Positions 1 to 7,710 of a DNA stretch of 64,000 nucleotides are shown in pieces. Below the pieces are notes generated by a model, which was not told the origin of the DNA, searched no databases, and saw only the letters and a program-made list of their open reading frames with translations. How positions within the stretch are numbered: position 1 is the stretch's first letter; each line of letters starts with the position of its first letter. Source of the DNA: JB111 sp049856175 (GTDB taxonomy: Bacteria; Actinomycetota; Actinomycetes; Actinomycetales; Actinomycetaceae); NCBI RefSeq assembly GCF_049856175.1, contig NZ_JBNDNA010000012.1, positions 1 through 64,000 on the forward strand. Direction: 5' to 3'. A program made the translations under genes and the position numbers.

Positions 1-140
1 GACCGCTTTGATGAGGACCTCGTACTTCGCCACCGTTCACGATGTCGTGGGACATCCGATCCCGACAGGGGGCAGTCGTTCACGATGTCTGGGGACACCC
101 GTTCACGATGTCCTGGAACCAGACACCCCTCCGGACACGC
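1..140. repeat. Direct repeat copy A (140 bp, cut by window edge)
   Basis: This stretch aligns without gaps to 485-624 with scattered substitutions. It holds three direct copies of a GTTCACGATGTC-type motif (35-56, 78-98, 101-120); the first contains a GATGTC/GACATC dyad. A fourth, inverted copy follows at 145-166. It may continue to the left of the window. The motif resembles, from memory, the termini of IS481-type elements in Actinobacteria, but no transposase is present, so that link is only a guess. Confidence 0.75.
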
Positions 141-484
141 ATGTGATGTCCCAGGACATCGCGAACGGCTGAACCCCCGGTGGCGGGGGTTCAGCCGTTT
201 TGTCGTTGGTGGCCGTGGACGGTGCGGGCTGGGGCGCCGTCGACGGTCGCAAGATCGCATGTGGCGGCGCTCCCCTGTGGATGTCAGCGCCCTCTCGACC
301 CGATGCGTCTGGTGGCTGTCGGGACGAACCTGCGTCGAGTGGGCAGCAGCCTGCACGAGGCGGGCCTCCCACGTGCGTGTTCCTGCCCATTCGATCTGTC
401 TGGACCGTGGGCGCCCGTTCGACGCATCCCGTGGACGTGTGTTGCCCTCTCGCTGGCGTGCGCAGCGGAGAGCTTCTGGACGGT
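141..484. other. Non-coding spacer between repeat copies
   Basis: About 340 bases with no reading frame that I can support: the open frames here have no recognisable domains, no ribosome binding site and overlap on both strands. It contains an inverted copy of the repeat motif (145-166) and a strong hairpin (164-199). It could be the remnant of a mobile element bounded by the 140-bp repeats. Confidence 0.5.
164..199 (+). terminator. Rho-independent terminator, 15-bp stem
   Basis: A perfect 15-bp stem (164-178 with 185-199) with a six-base loop, followed by TTTTG on the plus strand. No gene upstream within the window explains it, so it may terminate a gene that ends left of the window or belong to a mobile-element remnant. 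Confidence 0.75.
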
Positions 485-624
485 GACCGCTGTGATGAGG
501 ACCTCGTGCGCCGCTGCCGTTCACGATGTCGTGGGACATCCGAGTCCGGCAGGGGGCTGTCGTTGACGATGTCCGGGGACACCCGTTCACGACGTCCTGG
601 AACCACACACCCCTCCGGACACGC
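485..624. repeat. Direct repeat copy B (140 bp)
   Basis: Gap-free counterpart of 1-140. It carries the same three motif copies at 519-540, 562-582 and 584-603, each with a few substitutions, so the duplication is not recent. The edges of the similarity are the GACCGCT at the left and CGGACACGC at the right. Confidence 0.75.
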
Positions 625-627
625 AAC

Positions 628-658
628 ACGGCCGGTCCCCAGCTCGGGGGCCGGTCGT
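628..658 (-). terminator. Hairpin after the MT0933-type gene
   Basis: A 13-bp stem with two G-U pairs (628-640 with 646-658) and a five-base loop, placed just downstream of the minus-strand gene that ends at 685. There is no long U tract, so termination is inferred from position and stem strength. Confidence 0.5.
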
Positions 659-684
659 TCGCGTCGGTTCGGGCGTCGGCGTGA

Positions 685-1035
685 TCAGCCCCGGTTGTCG
701 GCGTCCGGCGCGGTGCCGCGATCGGCGGTCCCGCCCTCGCGGTCGGCGCTCGCCTCGGCCTCCCGGCCGGCGTCCGGCGCGTCGTCGCTCCCGGCGCCCG
801 CGTCCTGCGCACGTCCGTTCCCCGCGGCCTGGGTACCGTCCGCCCCTGCCTCCCGCGCACGGTCGTCGTCGTGCCCGAGGGCGTTGCCGGCGGCGTCGCG
901 GGCCTTGTCGATCATGCCGTCGTGCTTGCCGCCGGTGGCCTTGCGTGCCGCGCCCTCCACCTTGTCGAGCAGCTGCTCGCCCCGCTCGCCACTCAGAGCG
1001 TCCTTGGCCTTGTTCAGGTAGTCGCCGATCCCCAT
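685..1035 (-). CDS. MT0933/Rv0909-type antitoxin-family small protein
   Basis: A 116-residue hydrophilic protein. The first ~55 residues match the MT0933_antitox family pattern as I know it: an N-terminal MGIGDYLNKAKDAL segment, then TGGKHDGMIDKARDAAG. Residues 56-116 are a low-complexity tail rich in Ala, Asp, Gly and Arg. The ATG start at 1035 follows a GAGGAG ribosome binding site seven bases upstream. The family is named after a predicted antitoxin of M. tuberculosis, but no toxin gene is adjacent here, and many actinobacterial members stand alone, so a stress-protein or DNA-associated role is equally possible. Confidence 0.7.
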   Translation of the reverse strand: MGIGDYLNKAKDALSGERGEQLLDKVEGAARKATGGKHDGMIDKARDAAGNALGHDDDRAREAGADGTQAAGNGRAQDAGAGSDDAPDAGREAEASADREGGTADRGTAPDADNRG

Positions 1036-1159
1036 GCCGGTCTCCTCGTCGTCGTGTCCTGCGTGTTCCGCGATCGGCCGCCGGGTCCACGGGGCCGGTC
1101 ATCGGTCGGGGAGCCAGTCTGGCGGATGACGTCCGACCTCGGCGATCGCGTCGCTCCGC

Positions 1160-1681
1160 TCAGGATCCCTGCCAGATCGCACTGACCGGGGTGTGCGGGC
1201 ACACGCGCTCCCACTCGGCCTCGTTCTCCGGGGTGCCGTGCCCGCCGCCGAAGCTCTGCTCGCTGCCGTCGAGGGCGACGACGCGTCGCTCTCCCTCGAT
1301 CTCGTACTCGACCACGAGGCCGTCGTCGGTGACCCGCCCGATCGCGTTGGGCAGCATCAGCCCCGTCCCGTCGCCGTCGTAGCCGCTGTCACCCGCGAAT
1401 ACCGGGCACCGTTCAGGGGAGGCGAACACGTTCCCGATGCTGAGCGCCTCCATCACCGGCTGGCCCGGCGAGTGCGCCCAGGTGGGGACGGCAAAGGTGT
1501 CCGGGTCGGGTGAGCTGCCGTCGTCGGACCCGGCTCCGCCCGACGACGTGCCGTCGGATCGAGCCTCGTCCGACGACCTCTCCTCCGGCGGTGCGGTCAC
1601 GTCCGTAACGGGAGTGGACCAACATCCGGCGAGCAGCGTCGCGCCGACGAGGGTGACGAACGAGACGGTCGGTCGTCGCAC
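1160..1681 (-). CDS. Putative lipoprotein of unknown function
   Basis: 173 residues starting at GTG 1681, chosen because GGAGG lies five bases upstream and because the protein then begins with a short charged segment, a hydrophobic core and a lipobox LLAGC with Cys20. After the lipidation site comes a Ser/Asp/Gly/Glu-rich linker (about 25-60) and then a compact ~110-residue domain with two cysteines that I cannot assign to a family. A longer open frame extends upstream to 2134 but runs through the 9-bp repeat tract and lacks a signal. Expected to be anchored on the outer face of the membrane. Transcribed divergently from the GH15 gene. Confidence 0.7.
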   Translation of the reverse strand: MRRPTVSFVTLVGATLLAGCWSTPVTDVTAPPEERSSDEARSDGTSSGGAGSDDGSSPDPDTFAVPTWAHSPGQPVMEALSIGNVFASPERCPVFAGDSGYDGDGTGLMLPNAIGRVTDDGLVVEYEIEGERRVVALDGSEQSFGGGHGTPENEAEWERVCPHTPVSAIWQGS

Positions 1682-2037
1682 GGTGTCCTCCAGGTGGCGG
1701 ACCGCCCGGGGAGGGACGGTGACAACCATGGTGGACGCGGGCCCGGCGCGGCTGGTGCCTCGTGGCACATCGGTGACCGACGGTCGTCGGATCGTGACCT
1801 GACCGACCTGACCGACCTGACCGACCTGACCGACCTGACCGCGCGACGCGCGGGGCTCTGGGTACGTGCACCGCGCGCCCGGGGACGCGGCTAGCCTGGA
1901 CGATCGCCGTGCCGCAGGTTCCGGCGCGCACCGGTCCCGGCGCACCGGTCCCGGCACGTTCCGCTTCCGGCCCGCACCGTCCGACGGCGACAACCCCGAC
2001 GTCCACCCCGACACCCCCCGAACGAGAAGGTCCGCCC
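1682..2037. other. Divergent intergenic region with minisatellite
   Basis: About 356 bases between the divergent lipoprotein and GH15 genes. It holds a 9-bp tandem repeat (1798-1841) and a TAGCCT hexamer at 1892-1897 that could be the -10 of the GH15 gene. A GTG at 1909 would be an alternative GH15 start, but it would add 43 Pro/Thr-rich residues that do not look like part of the enzyme. No other gene is supported. Confidence 0.5.
1798..1841. repeat. 9-bp tandem repeat, ~4.9 copies
   Basis: The unit CCTGACCGA is repeated almost five times without error in the intergenic region between two divergent genes. Such tracts change copy number by slippage, and this one lies between the two promoters. 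Confidence 0.9.
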
Positions 2038-3849
2038 GTGAGCACACCCCTGGAGCACTACGCCCTGCTGTCCGACCAGCGCACGGCCGCACTCGTCGCC
2101 CGCGACGGCAGCATCGACTGGCTCTGCTTCCCACGGTTCGACTCGTCGGCGGTGTTCACCGCGATCCTCGGGACGCGCGAGGACGGGCGCTGGCTCCTCG
2201 CCCCGCCCGAGGGCGAGCTCGTCTCCCGCGACTACGTGGACGACACCTTCGTGCTGGAGTCCCACTGGTCCACACCGACCGGGACGCTCACCGTCACCGA
2301 CTTCCTGCCGATCGACGAGGACCCCGCGGCCCCGACGGCGGACCTCGTGCGCACCGTGACCTGCACGTCGGGCAGCGTCGAGGTGACGCACGACCTGCGG
2401 CTGCGGTTCGACTACGGCGCCGCGACGCCGTGGCTCCAGACGCTCGAGGTGGACGGCCGCACGGAGATCCACGCGGTCGCCGGCCCGGACTCGCTCGCGC
2501 TGCGCGGCCCGGCCCTCGAGCAGGTCAACGGGTCCTGCCGCGGGCACTTCGCGATGGAGGAGGGCGAGGAGCACACCTGGGTGCTCAGCTGGTCGCCGTC
2601 CTACCTCCCGGACGCCGCCCCGCGGCCCGAGACGCTGACACCGGTCGCGACGATCGCCTACTGGCGCGCCTGGGCGGCACGGATCGACGCGCGCGGTCCG
2701 TACGCGGACCAGGTGCGCCGCTCGCTGCTCGTGCTCCGGGCACTGACCGAGCGGCTGACCGGTGGCATCGTGGCGGCGCCGACGACGTCCCTCCCGGAGG
2801 AGTTCGGCGGCAGCCGAAACTGGGACTACCGGTACGTCTGGCTGCGTGACTCGGCCCTGACGATCGAGGCCCTCCTCAGCCACGGTTTCGTCACCGGCGC
2901 CCACGCATGGCGTACCTGGCTGCTGCGTGCCATGGCCGGCGACCCCCGTGACCTGAGGATCATGTACGGGCTCGACGGATCCCGGCACCTTCCGGAGCAC
3001 GAGCTCACCCACCTGGACGGCTACGAGGACTCGCGGCCGGTGCGCATCGGCAACGGGGCGGCCGACCAGTACCAGGCCGACGTCGTCGGTGAGGTCATGG
3101 TCGCGCTCGACCTCGCCCGTGACGCGGGACTGGAGGAGACCGAGTTCTCCTGGGGCCTGCAGAAGGCGCTCCTCGACTACGCCTGGGACCGGTTCGACGA
3201 CAAGGACCACGGGATCTGGGAGATGCGCGGCGAGCCTGCGTACTTCACCCACGGCCGCGCGATGATGTGGGCGGCGTTCGACCGTGGCGTCCGCGCGGTC
3301 GAGCGGCACGGGCTCGACGGCGACGTCGAGGCGTGGCGGGAGCGCCGGGACCTGCTGCGTGAGGAGATCCTCACCCGCGGGTGGAACGACGACATCGGTG
3401 CATTCACCCAGACCTACGGCTCGACCGAGGTCGATGCGTCGCTGCTGCAGCTCGCCCACATCGGATTCGTGGCCTACGACGACCCGCGCATGCTGTCCAC
3501 CGTGGCCCGCATCGAGGACGACCTGCTCGACGCGCACGGCTTCCTGCACCGGTACCGGACGGCCTCCGGGCTCGACGGGCTGGCCGGCGACGAGTACCCG
3601 TTCCTCATCTGCTCGTTCTGGCTCGTCGAGCAGTACGCCCGCACCGGGCGGGTCGACGAGGCGCGGCGCATGATGGACGCCCTGGTCGCGACCGAGTCAG
3701 ACCTCGGGCTCCTCGCGGAGGAGTACGACCCGCGGGCGGGCCGGCTCGCCGGCAACTTCCCGCAGGCGTTCAGCCACCTGGGCCTGGTGCGGGCCGCCGA
3801 CGCGCTCGACCGCCGATCCGAATCGGCGTTCGAGGCCGCGGACAGCTAG
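2038..3849 (+). CDS. GH15 family glycoside hydrolase (glucoamylase/trehalase-like)
   Basis: 603 residues with the family's usual layout: an N-terminal beta-sandwich domain (about 1-220, starting with EHYALLSDQRTAALV and the SIDWLCFPRFDS segment) followed by an (alpha/alpha)6 barrel. Barrel signatures seen are GSRNWDYRYVWLRDS, the acidic GIWEMRG motif expected to carry the catalytic acid, and EEYDP near the C-terminus with the likely catalytic base. No signal peptide is present, so the protein is intracellular. The same architecture includes mycobacterial trehalases and glucoamylases, so the substrate (trehalose or a short alpha-glucan) cannot be read from sequence. Start GTG 2038 has AGAAGG seven bases upstream. 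Confidence 0.85.
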   Translation: MSTPLEHYALLSDQRTAALVARDGSIDWLCFPRFDSSAVFTAILGTREDGRWLLAPPEGELVSRDYVDDTFVLESHWSTPTGTLTVTDFLPIDEDPAAPTADLVRTVTCTSGSVEVTHDLRLRFDYGAATPWLQTLEVDGRTEIHAVAGPDSLALRGPALEQVNGSCRGHFAMEEGEEHTWVLSWSPSYLPDAAPRPETLTPVATIAYWRAWAARIDARGPYADQVRRSLLVLRALTERLTGGIVAAPTTSLPEEFGGSRNWDYRYVWLRDSALTIEALLSHGFVTGAHAWRTWLLRAMAGDPRDLRIMYGLDGSRHLPEHELTHLDGYEDSRPVRIGNGAADQYQADVVGEVMVALDLARDAGLEETEFSWGLQKALLDYAWDRFDDKDHGIWEMRGEPAYFTHGRAMMWAAFDRGVRAVERHGLDGDVEAWRERRDLLREEILTRGWNDDIGAFTQTYGSTEVDASLLQLAHIGFVAYDDPRMLSTVARIEDDLLDAHGFLHRYRTASGLDGLAGDEYPFLICSFWLVEQYARTGRVDEARRMMDALVATESDLGLLAEEYDPRAGRLAGNFPQAFSHLGLVRAADALDRRSESAFEAADS

Positions 3850-3872
3850 CGCCTCGGGGCAGGAGGCCGAGA

Positions 3873-3902
3873 ACCGGGCCAGGTGACCGAGCGCGGCCCG
3901 GT
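3873..3902. terminator. Bidirectional hairpin between convergent genes
   Basis: An 8-bp perfect stem (3873-3880 with 3895-3902) in the short gap between the GH15 gene and moeA, which converge. No U tract. Confidence 0.4.
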
Positions 3903-3918
3903 AGCGCCCGGCGGTGCC

Positions 3919-5226
3919 TCAGCGGGAGAGGTCGCGGACGAGCAGCGCCTCGAGGCGATCGCCGGGCTGCACGCGGTCGGCCTCCTCGGGCACGACGGCG
4001 AGGGCCTCGGCCCGGGCCAGGCTCGCCACCAGGTGCGAGCCGGCACCGAGCGGGTGCGGGGGCTCGGCCACGAGCTCGTCACCGACCCGCCGCAGCGCCA
4101 CGGGCGCGTACTGCCGTCGGCCGGCGCGGGTGCGCCAGGCGCGTCCCGCGACCACCGGCACCGTGCGGCCGGCCGCCGCCGGGTCGGCCCCGGACAGCAG
4201 AGCGAGCAGGGGTCGCACGATCACGTAGAAGCTGACGAAGGTGCTCACCGGGTTGCCGGGCAGCGCGAGGACCGGCACGCAGCGGTCGTCGTCGAGCGCT
4301 CCCGCGCCCTGGGGGCGGCCGGGCTGCATGGCGACCTCATGGAGCGTGAGGCGCTGCCCGAGCGCCTCCCGGACCACCTCGTAGGCGCCCTGCGACATCC
4401 CGCCGGAGGTGAGCACGAGGTCGGCGTCCGTGCCCGCGCGCGCGAGCGTCGCGCGCAGGGCGCCGACGTCGTCCGCGCACCGCTCGAGCACCGGGACCGC
4501 CCCGGCCTGCGCGACCAGGGCCGCGAGCATCGGGCCGCCCGAGTCCGGGACGCGGCCGGGCGCGGGCACCGTGCCCGGCGGGCTCAGCTCGTCACCCGTG
4601 GCGACGACGAGGACCCGCGGCCTGGGCACCACCGGCACGGTCGCGCGCCCCACCGCTGCGGCGGCCGCGACGTGCGCGGGGGACACCCGCTCGCCCGCGG
4701 TGAGGACGACGTCGCCGACCCGTGCGTCCTCGCCCGCGACGCGCACGTGCGCGCCCACGCTCGGCCGCTCGGTCAGCCGCACCCGCGCCGGGGCGGGGCC
4801 CGGGCCGGGGCGGTGGTCGGTGAGCTCGACGGGGACCACCGCGTCCGCCCCGGCCGGCAGCGCGGCGCCAGTCATGATCCGCAGGGCCGCCCCGGGCGGG
4901 AGCGCCCGCGGCGCAGCCCCGGCGGGCAGGTCCCCGGCGACGGGGAGCTCGAGAGCGTCGTCGGGCAGCAGGTCGATGTCGCAGGCCCGTACGGCGAACC
5001 CGTCCATCGCCGAGGCGGTGAACGGGGGGACGGCGACGGCGGCCGGCACCGCGCCCGCGAGGATCCGCCCCGGTGCGTCCGCGAGCAGCGTCTCCTCCGG
5101 CTCGACGGCGCCGCGCGCGTCCAGGTAGGCGCGCCCGAGGCCGAGGACCTGCGCGAGGTGTTCAGACACGGGTACGCCGGTACCGCGGTCCGCGACCGGC
5201 ACGCGGTGCCGGGACGGGGCGGTCAT
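3919..5226 (-). CDS. moeA: Molybdopterin molybdenumtransferase MoeA
   Basis: 435 residues; inserts molybdate into adenylylated molybdopterin to make the molybdenum cofactor. Signatures: PPFTASAMDGFAV near the N-terminus, the GDLPAG..IMTGAALPAGADAVV segment, the GDEL motif, TSGGMSQGAYEVV and LPGNPVSTFVSF in the MoCF-binding domain, and a C-terminal beta domain. The ATG at 5226 overlaps the stop of mobA as ATGA, so the two are translationally coupled. It is the last gene of the nitrate reductase operon; placing a cofactor-insertion gene there suggests supply matched to NarG, the one molybdoenzyme visible in the window. Confidence 0.92.
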   Translation of the reverse strand: MTAPSRHRVPVADRGTGVPVSEHLAQVLGLGRAYLDARGAVEPEETLLADAPGRILAGAVPAAVAVPPFTASAMDGFAVRACDIDLLPDDALELPVAGDLPAGAAPRALPPGAALRIMTGAALPAGADAVVPVELTDHRPGPGPAPARVRLTERPSVGAHVRVAGEDARVGDVVLTAGERVSPAHVAAAAAVGRATVPVVPRPRVLVVATGDELSPPGTVPAPGRVPDSGGPMLAALVAQAGAVPVLERCADDVGALRATLARAGTDADLVLTSGGMSQGAYEVVREALGQRLTLHEVAMQPGRPQGAGALDDDRCVPVLALPGNPVSTFVSFYVIVRPLLALLSGADPAAAGRTVPVVAGRAWRTRAGRRQYAPVALRRVGDELVAEPPHPLGAGSHLVASLARAEALAVVPEEADRVQPGDRLEALLVRDLSR

Positions 5227-6083
5227 GCCGGCCTCAGGGTGCGGCGCACCGCGTCGAGCGCCTCGGGCAGCGGCGTGCCCCGGCCGACGGCCACGCCCAC
5301 GAGATACGCCGAGACCGGCGCCATCGACCGCTGGACGCCCTCGGCCACCTCCCCGGTGAGCACGTGCACGGTGTCGACGTCGGGACCGGGATCGACGAGC
5401 CCTCGGGGCAGGCCGAGCTCTCGGCAGGCCGACTCCACCCACGGGTGCAGCCGCGCGGCCCAGTCCTCCTGCTCGGTGACCGGCGGGCGCCCGGACCGCC
5501 GGACCCGCTGCTCCCACGTGCGTCGGTCGGCGGGGGTGTCGACGTCGTCGGCCTGCGTCCCGGGTGCGGGCGTGGTCGCCAGGGTGAGCGGGGCGAGCAG
5601 GTCGCGCACCGACCGGTCCCGCGGGTCGCCCAGCTCGTCGAGCGCACGGCGCAGGGACGCGACCCTGGCCCGCAGGGCGAGCCACTCCCGGCGACCGTCC
5701 GGGCGCTCCAGGAGGATCCCGTCGACGCCGTCGGGCAGCGGTCCCGTCCGCTCCAGCGCCGTCACCACGCTCGACGCGCCCGGCAGGTCGCACGCGAGGA
5801 CGAGGACCTCGTGGTCGAGGGCGCCCGTGTCCGGCGCACCCAGGGCCCGCAGTCCGGCGGCGATGCCTGCGGCCGGCCCGCCGAGCGGCGGGTCCTCCAG
5901 GGTCCGCCGCACGTCGGCGGGCACCTCGACGCCCGCGCCGGCCACGACGACGCGCGGCGCGGCGTGCGCGAGCGCCTCGAGGACCAGGTCGAGCATCCGG
6001 CGGCCGCCGACGGTGACGTCCGGCTTGGACACGCCGCCCAGGCGTCGGCCCGCCCCGCCGGCCAGGACGATGGCGGCCGGCAT
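5223..6083 (-). CDS. mobA: MobA-type molybdenum cofactor guanylyltransferase fused to a DUF6457-type domain
   Basis: 286 residues. Residues 1-190 are an NTP-transferase fold of the MobA type: LAGGAGRRLGGVSKPD nucleotide-binding loop at the N-terminus, and the acidic ACDLPG motif for metal binding. Residues about 200-286 form a separate helical domain starting EDWAARLHPWVE, like the DUF6457 domain that in other Actinobacteria is a stand-alone protein beside Mo-cofactor genes. It should convert Mo-molybdopterin to the bis-MGD form that NarG needs. A strong GGAGGTGAA precedes the ATG at 6083, and the upstream narI stop shares its last base with this start (TGATG). Confidence 0.85.
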   Translation of the reverse strand: MPAAIVLAGGAGRRLGGVSKPDVTVGGRRMLDLVLEALAHAAPRVVVAGAGVEVPADVRRTLEDPPLGGPAAGIAAGLRALGAPDTGALDHEVLVLACDLPGASSVVTALERTGPLPDGVDGILLERPDGRREWLALRARVASLRRALDELGDPRDRSVRDLLAPLTLATTPAPGTQADDVDTPADRRTWEQRVRRSGRPPVTEQEDWAARLHPWVESACRELGLPRGLVDPGPDVDTVHVLTGEVAEGVQRSMAPVSAYLVGVAVGRGTPLPEALDAVRRTLRPA

Positions 6084-6814
6084 CAGAAGTTCACCTCCTC
6101 CCAGCCTCGGCGTCCCTGCGGCGGCACACCGGACTTCGACCGGTACACGATGTAGGGGCGGGTCAGGTAGCCCAGCGGCACGCTGAACACGTGCACGAGC
6201 CGGGTGAACGGCCACAGGGCGAACAGCAGGACGGCGGAGAAGACGTGGACCTGGAAGAGCGGCGTCGTCCCCGCCATGATCGAGGGGTCGGGCTGGAGCG
6301 TCCAGAACTGGCGGAACCAGACCGATATCGTCTCCCGGTAGTCGTAGTTGGCGATGGCTGAGTCCACCACCGTGGCGCCGACGCCGGCGAGGATCGTGAT
6401 CGTCAGCAGCAGGTACATCGCCTTGTCCATGGGGGTCGTCGCCCCGAACACGCGCTTGTTCGTGCGCCGGCGGTAGATGAGCAGCGCCAGGCCGCCCACG
6501 CAGGCCACCGCCGCCGCGAGGCCGATCGTGATCGCCATGATGTGGTACATGTGGTTGGAGAGTCCGACGGCGTCGGTCCAGGACTTCGGGATCCCGAGCC
6601 CGACGGCGTGGCCGAAGAAGATCCCGATGATCCCGAAGTGGAACATCGGCGAGCCGATGCTCAGCAGCCTCGACTCGTAGATCTGGCTCGACCGGGTCGT
6701 CCATCCGAACTGGTCGTAGCGCCACCGCCAGATGTGCCCGAGCACGAAGAACGCCAGCGCGACGTACGGGACGATGACCCACATGACGGTGTCGACCGTC
6801 GACGGCTCGTTCAT
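6083..6814 (-). CDS. narI: Respiratory nitrate reductase gamma subunit NarI
   Basis: 243 residues, five predicted membrane helices, the usual size for NarI. It is the di-heme cytochrome b that anchors NarGH and takes electrons from menaquinol. Histidines expected to bind heme lie in the second helix region (SPMFHFGIIGIFFGH) and the last (LFQVHVFSAVL with a later LVHVFSVPLGYL). Start ATG 6814 overlaps the narJ stop as TGATG, implying reinitiation by the same ribosome. Confidence 0.95.
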   Translation of the reverse strand: MNEPSTVDTVMWVIVPYVALAFFVLGHIWRWRYDQFGWTTRSSQIYESRLLSIGSPMFHFGIIGIFFGHAVGLGIPKSWTDAVGLSNHMYHIMAITIGLAAAVACVGGLALLIYRRRTNKRVFGATTPMDKAMYLLLTITILAGVGATVVDSAIANYDYRETISVWFRQFWTLQPDPSIMAGTTPLFQVHVFSAVLLFALWPFTRLVHVFSVPLGYLTRPYIVYRSKSGVPPQGRRGWEEVNF

Positions 6815-7710
6815 CACCGTGCTCCTTTCACGAGCGGCAGCAGGGGATGGCCCGAGGGGGAGGTCGTCGGTTCGACGTGGTCGTTCCCGTGGTCGTGACC
6901 GGAGCAGTCGTCGTCGCGGTGCATGAGGGGCGGCATGTCGTGCTCCGCCCCGTAGCCGTCGAGGCCGACCAGCTCCTCGGCCGGGCCCTCCTCGACGAGG
7001 CGGCGCACCGCCTCGTGGTCCTCGCCGTCGAGCTCGGGCAGCGTCGCGCACACGGCCTCGACGACGCCGTGCCAGGGCGAGCCGATGTCCGCCAGGTGGA
7101 GGCGGAGCAGCTCGAGGCCGGCCCGGTTGGCGAGCAGGATCTTCTCCGCGGCCGCCGCGTCGTGGCCGGCGCCGAGCTCGAGCACGAGGGTGAGGTGGTC
7201 GGGCAGCTCGTCGTCGCGGACGATCAGCCCGGCGCGCCGGTAGGCGTCCTTCACGCGGACGAGGGCCAGGCCCCGGCGGCGTGTGTCGCCGTGGCTGAAG
7301 TACGTCAGGTGCAGGCACCCGCGGCGGCGCGTGTCGAACGTGTCGACGTAGCTCGAGCGCAGGTCGTCGACGTCCGGGGCGGCCAGCTCGTCGAGCACGG
7401 GGTCGAGCATGTCCGCGTACCGCCGCGGCAGGCGCGTGACGAGCCGGCGCAGGTCGGGCAGGCGGGCGAGCAGCTCGTCGCCCGGGTAGTCGATGAGCCA
7501 CGACGCCGCGGCCCACACCGCCCGGGTCTCCTCGACGGGGTCCCCGGCGGCGGTCGTGCCGGGCCGCGACGCCCTGCGGACCGGTGTCGACCCGGCGCGC
7601 CCGGACGCGGCGTGCCCGGGCGCGTCGCGTCCGGGCGCGCCGGCAGCGCCGTCCGCGCGCCCCGCGACGCCGGGGAAGGCGCGCTCGACGAGGCGGGCGA
7701 GGGCACCCAT
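6814..7710 (-). CDS. narJ: Nitrate reductase assembly chaperone NarJ, extended
   Basis: 298 residues, clearly longer than the ~230 usual for NarJ. The all-helical TorD/NarJ core spans about 60-235 (WAAASWLIDYPGDELL, YVDTFDTRRRGCLHLTYFSHGDTRRRG, then the C-terminal helices). It is preceded by ~50 residues of Ala/Gly/Pro/Arg-rich linker and followed by a His/Asp-rich tail (MHRDDDCSGHDHGNDH) that looks capable of binding metal. NarJ proteins hold apo-NarG until Mo-bisMGD and the FS0 cluster are inserted. Start and stop both overlap the neighbours in the TGATG manner. Confidence 0.9.
   Translation of the reverse strand: MGALARLVERAFPGVAGRADGAAGAPGRDAPGHAASGRAGSTPVRRASRPGTTAAGDPVEETRAVWAAASWLIDYPGDELLARLPDLRRLVTRLPRRYADMLDPVLDELAAPDVDDLRSSYVDTFDTRRRGCLHLTYFSHGDTRRRGLALVRVKDAYRRAGLIVRDDELPDHLTLVLELGAGHDAAAAEKILLANRAGLELLRLHLADIGSPWHGVVEAVCATLPELDGEDHEAVRRLVEEGPAEELVGLDGYGAEHDMPPLMHRDDDCSGHDHGNDHVEPTTSPSGHPLLPLVKGAR

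Noticed and set aside
1..624. CRISPR array
   Set aside because: Motif copies are irregularly spaced and diverged, the two large repeats are only two in number, and there are no spacers of uniform length or cas genes.
200..1021. Plus-strand open frame through the repeat region
   Set aside because: Crosses both a terminator and repeat copy B and is antisense to the MT0933-type gene; Arg/Ser/Ala-rich without domain.
1160..2134. Longer version of the lipoprotein gene
   Set aside because: The upstream extension translates the 9-bp minisatellite and overlaps the GH15 start; the lipobox signal begins at the GTG with a good ribosome binding site at 1681.
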